Assembly: GCA_030145595.1 (NCBI GenBank)
Contig: JAQYVG010000232.1
Span: 1-5,126, forward strand
Origin: Desulfobacterales bacterium
GTDB lineage: Bacteria > Desulfobacterota > Desulfobacteria > Desulfobacterales > UBA11574
Direction of reading: 5' to 3'
Length of the DNA: 5,126 nt
Of the stretch, positions 1 to 4,670 are shown one piece after another (position 1 is the first letter of the stretch; each line of letters starts with the position of its first letter). Made by a program: the position numbers and the translations under genes. The notes beneath the pieces were generated by a model, which made no database searches, had not been told where the DNA came from, and saw only the letters and a list, made by a program, of their open reading frames with translations.

Positions 1-478
1 GGCGCTCTCAGCATTAACTATGGATCCATTAACAAAAAACCCCATCGTCATTCTAAAGGAGGTTGACGGGGAAAGAGCCTTACCCATACGGATAGGGTTT
101 CTGGAAGCACATGCCATTGCCAGTGAGATGGAAGGCATTCAATTCTCCAGGCCCATGACTCATGATCTATTGAAAAATTTTTTGGATCTTGTAAAAGCCA
201 AGATAGAGCGAATAGAAATATGTGATCTGAAAAACAACACCTATTTTGCCTTAATCCGTATCTCGCATAAGAACAACGAAATGGCCATCGATGCAAGACC
301 CAGCGATGCACTGGCTCTTTCTCTCAGGGTCGGAGCTCCTATTTTTGTGTCTGACAATGTAATCAAAAAGTCCGAGCTAACAGCTCGGGGGGGAGAGCCC
401 GAGGATAAATCTGAAAAGGGAAAGCAGTGGACTGAAATGTTGAAAAGTTTAGACCCGGATGATTTTGGTAATACATAA
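1..478 (+). CDS. Bifunctional nuclease family protein (BFN/DUF151 domain), 5' end outside window
   Basis: This is a DUF151/BFN-domain protein of the kind annotated as bifunctional nuclease; its cellular role in bacteria is poorly defined. An ATG lies at position 20, but the frame is open to the left edge and the codons before it read A-L-S-A-L-T. This continues the usual family N-terminus (V-x-G-L-T-x-D-P-x-T), so the true start is upstream of the window and the ATG is an internal Met. Counting from that Met, family signatures are DPLTKNPIVIL (2-12), ERALPIRIG (18-26), RPMTHDLL (44-51) and the core DARPSDALALSLRVGAPIFV (91-110). A charged linker (about 121-136) and a W-x-E-M-L-x-x-L-D-P-D-D-F-G tail (137-150) follow, as is common in proteobacterial members. 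It ends with TAA at 476-478. The next gene starts 241 bases later, beyond a repeat tract, so cotranscription is uncertain. Family assignment is firm; nuclease activity is only inferred from the family name. Confidence 0.9.
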   Translation, partial: ALSALTMDPLTKNPIVILKEVDGERALPIRIGFLEAHAIASEMEGIQFSRPMTHDLLKNFLDLVKAKIERIEICDLKNNTYFALIRISHKNNEMAIDARPSDALALSLRVGAPIFVSDNVIKKSELTARGGEPEDKSEKGKQWTEMLKSLDPDDFGNT

Positions 479-483
479 ACCTA

Positions 484-573
484 GGTTAAGCGGTTCAACG
501 TTCAAGGTTCAGAGGTTCAGAGGTTCAAAGATTCATAGGTTCAGAGGTTCAAAGGTTCAGAGGTTCAAAGGTT
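484..573 (+). repeat. Tandem array of about eleven 7-8-mers, consensus GGTTCARA (left arm)
   Basis: From 506 the sequence is an almost perfect 8-base tandem repeat: GGTTCAGA at 506, 514, 538 and 554, GGTTCAAA at 522, 546 and 562, one degenerate unit GATTCATA at 530, and a final GGTT at 570. Degenerate units precede it (GGTTAAG at 484, GGTTCAA at 492, CGTTCAA at 499). The period is not a multiple of three and no reading frame of note crosses it, so it is non-coding. It meets the oppositely oriented array at the perfect palindrome GGTTAACC (570-577). It resembles in design the arrays around the S23-family gene at 2924-3407. Confidence 0.9.
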
Positions 574-627
574 AACCCAGAACCTAGAACGAATAACCCA
601 GAACGCAGAACCCAGAACGGTGAACCT
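574..627 (+). repeat. Tandem array of heptamers, consensus AACCCAG (right arm, inverted relative to 484-573)
   Basis: Heptamer units start at 574 (AACCCAG), 581 (AACCTAG), 588 (AACGAAT), 595 (AACCCAG), 602 (AACGCAG), 609 (AACCCAG), 616 (AACGGTG) and 623 (AACCT). On the opposite strand these read as GGTTCTGG-like units, so this array is an imperfect inverted counterpart of the GGTTCAGA array on its left. The two could pair into a long imperfect hairpin. The unit length changes from 8 to 7 exactly at the junction palindrome, which argues that these are two arrays placed back to back and not one drifting repeat. Confidence 0.85.
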
Positions 628-705
628 AATTCGTCCAAGTACCTTTCGACTGACTTTCTGTCGGAACAGAAATCTACCCGTTTTAGCAGGTAGTGGTTTA
701 ATAAT

Positions 706-711
706 AAGGAG
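706..711 (+). promoter_or_regulatory. Shine-Dalgarno site of the peptidyl-prolyl isomerase gene
   Basis: AAGGAG lies 8 bases before the ATG at 720, in an A/T-rich context. This is a near-ideal ribosome binding site and it fixes the start at 720, even though the next 55 codons derive from an inserted repeat. No comparable site precedes the alternative in-frame starts beyond the insertion (TTG at 900, GTG at 909, ATG at 939). I see no clear sigma-70 promoter in 628-705; a short hairpin CTACC/GGTAG (674-678 with 689-693) is of unknown meaning. Confidence 0.75.
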
Positions 712-719
712 AATTTTAA

Positions 720-1877
720 ATGCAGAAAAGACCGCTTAGGGTTCGCGAAGAAATAAATTTACATTTTCAGGAGTCGAGGCGCCCGCATGGCAAGGCGCGA
801 GGAGGGCGAATAGCTGGCTATTTAACCGACGAGGAACGCAGCCAGGCGGGATGGATCGGCGCATTAAAATGTGAAGTTATTTTTGAGCGAGCCCTTAGAT
901 TGTTTTTAGTGCTTTTAACAGTGATAAGCCTTGTATTTATGGCGATATCGGTATTTGCAGTAGAAAAACCGCTTTCAGACGGGAAAGTTGCGGTTGTTAA
1001 CGGAACAGTGATTCCACGGGCAGAGTTTGACAGAGGGATGGAGCGTGCCTACCGGGAATTTGCCAGTACAGGAAGACCTTTAAACGCATCCCAGCTGCCG
1101 GAGGTCAAAAAGGGTGTAATTGAAAGTCTGATCAACCAAGAGCTGCTTTATCAGGAAAGCCAAAATGAAAGTATAAAAATTGAAGATAATGAAATCGATG
1201 AGCAAATTGGTGCATTGAAAAAACGATTTCCAAGTGAAAAAGAATATAATACTGCCTTAGCAAAGATGAATCTTTCTGAAGCCGAGATTAAATCTCAGAT
1301 TACCAAAGGCCTGGCCATTCAACAATTTATCGAGACGAAATTTGTTCAAAAAATTACAGTTTCCGATGATGAAACCAAAGCTCATTACAATAATAACCTG
1401 AAAAGGTTCAAGCAGCCCGAACAGGTGAGGGCCATGCACATTTTGATCATGGTTGCCCCTCAAGCGACTGAAGAACAGAAAGCTGCAGCACGTAAAAAGC
1501 TCAAAGAGTGCCAGAAGAGGCTAGGGCAAGGTGAAGATTTTGAAGCCCTTGCAAAAGATTATTCTGAAGGACCCAGTGCTGCCAAGGGCGGAGACCTGGG
1601 ATATTTTAGCAGGGGACAAATGGTGCCACCTTTTGAAGAGGTGGCTTTTGCCCTAAAATCAGGAGAAGTGAGTGATATTGTCGAAACCAGGTTCGGATAC
1701 CATCTGATTAAAGTTGTCGACAAAAAGCCAGGTTCGACGATGAGTTATGAGGAGGTCAAAGACAATCTCCAGCAATATCTGAAGCAGCAAAAAATTCAGG
1801 AACAAGTAAAGTTATACATTGAGAAATTGCAAACAAAGGCCAAAGTGGAAAGGTTTATACCTGAAAATCCAAAATAA
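720..1877 (+). CDS. Exported SurA/PpiC-type peptidyl-prolyl cis-trans isomerase with repeat-derived N-terminal insertion
   Basis: This is a parvulin-type foldase that isomerises X-Pro bonds and chaperones exported proteins on the outer side of the inner membrane. In the 385-residue product, a hydrophobic segment (about 61-79) ends at V-F-A (78-80), a good signal-peptidase I site, so the mature protein starts near V81. A SurA-N-like helical chaperone region follows (about 88-215: V-N-G-x-x-I, then INQELLYQES). The PpiC rotamase domain spans about 234-337, with RAMHILI, the GGDLGYFSRGQMVPPFE block (290-306) and FGYHLIKV. A helical tail closes it. Residues 5-59 are unlike any part of this family and are encoded by a palindromic element (732-896). 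Removing it joins M-Q-K-R to L-F-L-V-L-L and restores a textbook signal peptide of about 24 residues. The frame stays open across the insertion. The family is certain; whether the extended protein is still exported is not known. An extracytoplasmic PrsA/SurA-like role is inferred. Confidence 0.92.
   Translation: MQKRPLRVREEINLHFQESRRPHGKARGGRIAGYLTDEERSQAGWIGALKCEVIFERALRLFLVLLTVISLVFMAISVFAVEKPLSDGKVAVVNGTVIPRAEFDRGMERAYREFASTGRPLNASQLPEVKKGVIESLINQELLYQESQNESIKIEDNEIDEQIGALKKRFPSEKEYNTALAKMNLSEAEIKSQITKGLAIQQFIETKFVQKITVSDDETKAHYNNNLKRFKQPEQVRAMHILIMVAPQATEEQKAAARKKLKECQKRLGQGEDFEALAKDYSEGPSAAKGGDLGYFSRGQMVPPFEEVAFALKSGEVSDIVETRFGYHLIKVVDKKPGSTMSYEEVKDNLQQYLKQQKIQEQVKLYIEKLQTKAKVERFIPENPK
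732..896. mobile_element. MITE-like palindromic element inserted in the signal-peptide coding region
   Basis: The ends are inverted repeats: 735-767 matches the reverse complement of 866-898 at 26 of 33 positions, for example CTTAGGGTTCGC against CTAAGGGCTCGC, both ending in ACATTTT. Similarity continues inward with one gap (CCCGC-x-TGGC on both arms). The centre is the perfect palindrome AATAGC-TG-GCTATT (809-822), so the whole unit can fold into one long hairpin. It is more GC-rich than its surroundings. AGA at 729-731 and 897-899 is a possible 3-base target duplication; with it the insertion is 168 bases, exactly 56 codons. It carries no transposase, so it would have to be mobilised in trans. 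The exact ends are uncertain by a few bases. I have the impression that similar repeats occur in Desulfobacterales genomes, but this is from memory. Confidence 0.72.
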
Positions 1878-1878
1878 T

Positions 1879-2022
1879 AGAGGCTGTTTCAAAACGTTCA
1901 ATTTTGTCCAAGGTCAAGGCAGGCGAATATTTTAACCACAGACATACATTGAGTATTTCGAGGATTAAAATTTGAGCCTAACGCAGAAATTGGGCAAAAG
2001 GGGATGTTTTGAAATTGCCTCT
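1879..2022. mobile_element. Second MITE-like palindromic element, different family
   Basis: A 144-base unit starts one base after the stop codon of the isomerase gene. Its termini are inverted repeats: 1879-1911 matches the reverse complement of 1990-2022 at 26 of 33 positions. Shared blocks are AGAGGC at the tip, TTTCAAAAC, TTTTG and CCAA. Weaker inverted similarity continues inside (AGGC, then AAT-TTTTAA). It has no ORF of its own and no obvious target duplication. Lying just behind a stop codon, its RNA hairpin could act as a 3' end or stability element for the isomerase mRNA, but there is no U-run typical of an intrinsic terminator. Its right tip forms the leader of the next small gene. 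Confidence 0.65.
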
Positions 2023-2041
2023 GAAGAAAGAAAATAGATTT

Positions 2042-2197
2042 ATGTCAAAAAAATATCCGGAATGCCCGCTGTATAATCACAATAGTTGCAGAGAGCTTCA
2101 TAATCCCAAGCTCTGTGCCATCATCAGAAAAGATAAGACTTGTTTTAAGAAAATAGCAAAACATAAGCCTAAGGCTAAGCCTAAGCCTAAGCAATAA
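2042..2197 (+). CDS. Small four-cysteine, Lys/Pro-tailed protein of unknown function
   Basis: A 51-residue basic protein. Cysteines sit at positions 8, 16, 25 and 34 in an even 8-9-9 spacing, with histidines at 13 and 20 (C-P-L-Y-N-H, then R-E-L-H-N-P-K-L-C). This suggests a small metal-binding (zinc or Fe-S) or disulfide-linked fold. The last dozen residues are a K-P-K repeat encoded by tandem hexamers CCTAAG/GCTAAG (2162-2191), typical of a disordered nucleic-acid-contacting tail. There is no signal peptide. The frame also opens at a TTG at 2009, but that codon lies inside the right arm of the palindromic element, so I prefer ATG 2042, preceded by a weak GAAGAAAG purine stretch. I do not recognise a named family. 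The organised cysteine pattern favours a real gene over a chance ORF. It converges with the pseudouridine synthase gene, leaving only 24 bases between stop codons. Confidence 0.6.
   Translation: MSKKYPECPLYNHNSCRELHNPKLCAIIRKDKTCFKKIAKHKPKAKPKPKQ
2162..2191 (+). repeat. Coding hexamer repeat CCTAAG x5 (Lys-Pro tail)
   Basis: Five hexamers in tandem: CATAAG, CCTAAG, GCTAAG, CCTAAG, CCTAAG. They are in frame with the small protein at 2042-2197 and encode its H-K-P-K-A-K-P-K-P-K tail. The period is a multiple of three, so slippage would change tail length without frameshifting. This differs from the non-coding 7- and 8-mer arrays elsewhere in the window. Confidence 0.8.
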
Positions 2198-2221
2198 AAT
2201 GATCTTTATACTACATTCATA

Positions 2222-2923
2222 TTAAATCTCTTTCAAAAGATACTCCTTTTCCCTGGCTGTCAGATGACGCCAGGCTCCCTGGGGAAGCTTTCCAAGCTTG
2301 ATATTTGCAATCCGTGTACGTTTAAGTCTGGTAACCTGGTGCCCCACCTTTCCGACCATGCGGCGGATTTGCCTGTTTTTGCCCTCTTGCAATACGATGC
2401 GAAAACGTCGAGGGGAAATTCGTTTGACCTCGGCAGGTCTTGTTTTGGTTCCCATTAGCGGGAGACCTTTTGCCAGGGTGGTGAAGGCGCTGTCCGGAAT
2501 AGGTCTTGCTACCGAAACATCATACTCCTTTTCATGATCAAACGAAGGATGTGAAAGTCTGTGATGGAGCCGACCGTCGCTGGTCAGAATCAGAAGTCCG
2601 GTTGAGTCTTTGTCAAGCCTTCCGACCGGGTATACCCGCTCGGGGACATCTACAAGATCAAGAACGATTTTTTCACCGGGCTGCCTGCAACTGGTGACAA
2701 ATCCCGGAGGTTTGTTAAGGGCCAGATAGACAAGATCCTGCTTGTTCTCAATGGGTTTACCGTTAACTTCCACATGATCGGTTTTGGGATCGATTTTGGT
2801 GCCGAGCTGAGTAACAACAACACCATTGACCTTAACAAGTCCCTTTTTTATATATTCTTCACCCTGCCGCCGGGAACAGAAGCCGGCGGTCGAAAGAAAT
2901 TTTTGCAGTCGCATCAAAATCAT
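2222..2923 (-). CDS. RsuA/RluB/RluF-family 23S rRNA pseudouridine synthase, most RluF-like
   Basis: It converts a specific uridine of rRNA to pseudouridine in the cytoplasm. In the 233-residue product, an N-terminal S4 RNA-binding domain (about 4-50: MRLQKFLSTAGFCSRRQ, then the G-L-V-K-V-N-G turn) precedes the synthase domain. The latter has the catalytic motif GRLDKDSTGLLILT (101-114, nucleophile Asp104), HEKEYDV (130-136) and QEGKNRQIRRM (179-189). The C-terminal stretch R-T-R-I-x-N-I-K-L-G-x-L-P-x-G-x-W-R-x-L-T is closer to what I remember of E. coli RluF (23S U2604) than of RluB, though the exact target cannot be fixed by eye. The ATG at 2923 and a second at 2914 (family-typical M-R-L-Q-K-F) are both possible starts. 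Neither has a Shine-Dalgarno sequence, because a heptamer array abuts the first ATG. It lies downstream of argJ and the S23-family gene on the same strand. Confidence 0.93.
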   Translation of the reverse strand: MILMRLQKFLSTAGFCSRRQGEEYIKKGLVKVNGVVVTQLGTKIDPKTDHVEVNGKPIENKQDLVYLALNKPPGFVTSCRQPGEKIVLDLVDVPERVYPVGRLDKDSTGLLILTSDGRLHHRLSHPSFDHEKEYDVSVARPIPDSAFTTLAKGLPLMGTKTRPAEVKRISPRRFRIVLQEGKNRQIRRMVGKVGHQVTRLKRTRIANIKLGKLPQGAWRHLTAREKEYLLKEI

Positions 2924-2993
2924 GTTTCGGGTTGCGTGTTGCGTGTTACGGGTTGCGTGTTGCGGGTTACGGGTTACGGGTTACAGGTTATGG
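2924..2993 (+). repeat. Ten tandem degenerate heptamers, consensus GTTRCGK (left arm of S23 cassette)
   Basis: Units start every seven bases from 2924: GTTTCGG, GTTGCGT, GTTGCGT, GTTACGG, GTTGCGT, GTTGCGG, GTTACGG, GTTACGG, GTTACAG, GTTATGG. The GTT core is invariant and only the later positions vary. On the left the array touches the start codon of the pseudouridine synthase (2921-2923). On the right it runs into the stop codon of the S23-family gene (2997-2999). It therefore fills the whole space between two coding regions and must be transcribed into the leader of the synthase gene if the two are cotranscribed. Confidence 0.93.
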
Positions 2994-2996
2994 GTT

Positions 2997-3362
2997 TTAT
3001 CTCCAGTTTTTCTCCACATATTTTATAAACTTGTTAATTTTACCGCCCAGTTCGTCATATGCATTAAGCAAGCCATTAATTTCTTTTGAAATAAACTGAT
3101 GGGTATCTTTAATAAAGTTTAAGTGAAGAATTGTCTCATCACATGATGCATGAGCATATATTAAAAACTTAATAAAGTCCGCCTTATATTTTTTTCGGCC
3201 ATAACCTTCAACGATACAGGAAGTAATACTCTTTGATGATTTTCTTATCTGACTCCCCTCCTCAAATGTTTCGTAACTTGGAAGTTTTAATGATATTTTA
3301 TGAACTTTAATAGCCAAATCATATGACAATCTATATATTTCCAAGTCTTTATAATTTTTCAC
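2997..3362 (-). CDS. Four-helix-bundle protein, S23/23S rRNA intervening-sequence (IVP) family
   Basis: A 121-residue, all-helical cytoplasmic protein of the S23/IVP family (Pfam 05635-type). The family was first found in intervening sequences of bacterial 23S rRNA and is related to the Avd accessory protein of diversity-generating retroelements. Members form small basic oligomeric bundles that can bind nucleic acid; most have no known function. Family marks are the N-terminal Y-K-D-L-E-I-Y-R-L-S-Y-D-L-A, S-Q-I-R-K-S-S-K-S-I (37-46), I-V-E-G-Y-G-R-K (50-57) and F-I-K-F-L-I-Y-A-x-A-S-C-D-E. The start is a GTG at 3362, with AGGA 10 bases upstream. It is not in an rRNA gene, and no reverse transcriptase or variable repeat is visible, so it is neither a classical 23S insertion nor a complete retroelement. 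It is flanked within 3 and 14 bases by inverted heptamer arrays and sits between argJ and a pseudouridine synthase. Its AT-rich sequence differs from both neighbours, suggesting separate acquisition. Confidence 0.92.
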   Translation of the reverse strand: MKNYKDLEIYRLSYDLAIKVHKISLKLPSYETFEEGSQIRKSSKSITSCIVEGYGRKKYKADFIKFLIYAHASCDETILHLNFIKDTHQFISKEINGLLNAYDELGGKINKFIKYVEKNWR

Positions 3363-3376
3363 TTTCTCGTTTTCCT

Positions 3377-3407
3377 AACTCGCAACTCGCAACTCGTAAC
3401 TCGCAAC
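3377..3407 (+). repeat. Four and a half tandem heptamers AACTCGC (right arm of S23 cassette)
   Basis: Units are AACTCGC at 3377 and 3384, AACTCGT at 3391, AACTCGC at 3398 and AAC at 3405. Read on the minus strand they are GTTGCGA/GTTACGA, the same GTTRCG core as the left array, so the two arrays are inverted with respect to each other. The array starts 14 bases upstream of the S23-family start codon and ends 6 bases downstream of the argJ stop codon (3414-3416). Confidence 0.92.
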
Positions 3408-3413
3408 ATTTCT

Positions 3414-4598
3414 TCATGAGCGGTAGTCCGCATTAATCCGCACATAATCTGTGGAAAAATCACAAGTCAGCATGGCTGCGTTCCCGCCGGCGATGTTTAG
3501 ATCAACGGTTACCGAAAAACCTTTCTTTTTAAGGATCTTGGTTGCTTCAGCTTCAACGCTTTTTCCACAGCCCATACCGGCTTTCACCATCTGAACGTCA
3601 TCAAAATACACATCGATTTTATCCGGATCGACAGTGGCATCAGCCCTGCCGACAGCGGCTATTATCCGTCCCCAGTTGGCGTCCTCACCGAAAAATGCGG
3701 TCTTGACCAGTGGTGAATGAGCTACTGTTTCTGCTATGTTGCGTGCATCACTTTCCGTTGCCGCCCCTTGAACCAGGATCTCAACCAGCTTGGTAACTCC
3801 TTCACCGTCTCTAACCAGCTGCTTGGCCAGGTCCAAAAGGATATCATCTAAAATCTTTTGAAAAACAGCTATATCATCAGAGCTTTGGATAACAGCATCG
3901 GACAGCCCGTTTGCCATTACCAGCACCGCATCGTTGGTGCTGGTATCTCCATCAATGCTAATGCGGTTAAAGGACCGCTTTGCGGCCTTAACCAATGTCG
4001 TTTTTAAAACTTTTGAGGTTGCTTTAACGTCGGTGCAGACAAAGCAGAGCATGGTTGCCATATCCGGTCGGATCATTCCTGCGCCTTTGGCCACGCCAAT
4101 AATTTTAAAGGCTTTGCCATTGATACTGCCTTGCCCGGTAGCGGTTTTGGGCACCTTATCGGTTGTCATGACAGCTTCGGCAAGGTCTGCAAAGCCCTGT
4201 GGGCTGAGAGCATCGATAATTGCCGGAAGACCAGCCTCGATCTTTTCCATGGGAAGCGGTTCACCGATAACACCGGTTGAGGCCACAAGGACCATCTCTT
4301 CACTAATCTTAAGGCCTGTAGCAGCTAAGCGTGCCATTATCCCGGCATCATGTAAGCCTGCATCTCCAGTGCAGCAGTTGGCATTACCGCTGTTGACAAC
4401 AATCGCCTGGCAGATACCTGACTGTACCCGTTCCCTGGAAAGGATTACCGGTGCTGCCTGGACTTTGTTGCAAGTAAAGACTCCGGCGGCATTTGCCGGC
4501 ACCTGTGAATAAATAAGCCCAAGATCCTTTTTCTCACTTTTTTTAATTCCGGCGGCAATCCCGGAGGCTTTAAATCCCTGCACTTCTAATCGTTCCAT
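3414..4598 (-). CDS. argJ: Arginine biosynthesis bifunctional protein ArgJ (ornithine/glutamate N-acetyltransferase)
   Basis: ArgJ moves the acetyl group from N-acetylornithine to glutamate, giving ornithine and recycling N-acetylglutamate. Some members also make N-acetylglutamate from acetyl-CoA; which type this is cannot be told by eye. It acts in the cytoplasm. Counted from the upstream GTG, the self-cleavage site K-G-A-G-M-I-R-P-D-M-A-T-M-L is at 175-188. Thr186 is the expected nucleophile and N-terminus of the beta chain. Other marks are NSGNAN (73-78), STGVIGEPLP (111-120), the D-G-D-T-S-T-N-D block (220-227), R-D-G-E-G-V-T-K (267-274), F-F-G-E-D-A-N-W-G-R (306-315) and D-x-N-x-G-G-N-A-A. 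The length is normal and all key residues are present. A GTG at 4610 extends the frame by four codons, but the G-rich AAAGGGG (4610-4616) overlaps it and serves better as ribosome binding site for ATG 4598. It is followed after 6 bases by a heptamer array. Confidence 0.96.
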   Translation of the reverse strand: MERLEVQGFKASGIAAGIKKSEKKDLGLIYSQVPANAAGVFTCNKVQAAPVILSRERVQSGICQAIVVNSGNANCCTGDAGLHDAGIMARLAATGLKISEEMVLVASTGVIGEPLPMEKIEAGLPAIIDALSPQGFADLAEAVMTTDKVPKTATGQGSINGKAFKIIGVAKGAGMIRPDMATMLCFVCTDVKATSKVLKTTLVKAAKRSFNRISIDGDTSTNDAVLVMANGLSDAVIQSSDDIAVFQKILDDILLDLAKQLVRDGEGVTKLVEILVQGAATESDARNIAETVAHSPLVKTAFFGEDANWGRIIAAVGRADATVDPDKIDVYFDDVQMVKAGMGCGKSVEAEATKILKKKGFSVTVDLNIAGGNAAMLTCDFSTDYVRINADYRS

Positions 4599-4635
4599 AT
4601 GTATTAACACCCCTTTTTTAAAGGTTTTAATTTCA

Positions 4636-4663
4636 TTTGACAGATTAGGCCAATATTGTCAAA
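4636..4663. promoter_or_regulatory. Inverted repeat TTTGACA-N14-TGTCAAA in the divergent argJ/selenoprotein intergenic region
   Basis: TTTGACA (4636-4642) and TGTCAAA (4657-4663) form a perfect 7-base inverted repeat with a 14-base A/T-rich spacer. It lies between argJ (start 4598, minus) and the small selenoprotein gene (start 4671, plus). Each arm contains TTGACA, the sigma-70 -35 consensus, facing outward in each direction. No good -10 box lies 16-18 bases beyond either arm, so the promoter reading is weak. An operator for a dimeric regulator is the alternative. Confidence 0.35.
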
Positions 4664-4670
4664 CTGCAAT

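Noticed and set aside
20..22. ATG at 20 as the start of the BFN-domain gene
   Set aside because: The open codons to its left continue the conserved family N-terminus (A-L-T before D-P-L-T), so the real start is off the window.
48..311. Open frame on the minus strand within the BFN gene
   Set aside because: The antisense frame lies over conserved BFN-domain codons; its protein is rich in Trp, Arg and Cys with no recognisable motif.
2009..2041. TTG at 2009 as the start of the small four-Cys protein
   Set aside because: The codon lies inside the right terminal repeat of the palindromic element; the ATG at 2042 gives a more natural N-terminus.
2826..3089. Plus-strand frames reading through the heptamer array as repeated C-V-L-R-V peptides
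   Set aside because: A seven-base repeat cannot keep a constant frame; the peptide is a by-product of the array and overlaps two real minus-strand genes.
2924..3407. CRISPR array or diversity-generating retroelement
   Set aside because: Repeats are 7 bases with no spacers. No reverse transcriptase or template/variable repeat is visible, although the S23-family protein is related to Avd.
3934..4512. Long open frame (192 codons) on the plus strand
   Set aside because: It lies entirely antisense to argJ, whose conserved motifs are all on the minus strand; the frame is open only as a by-product of argJ codon use.
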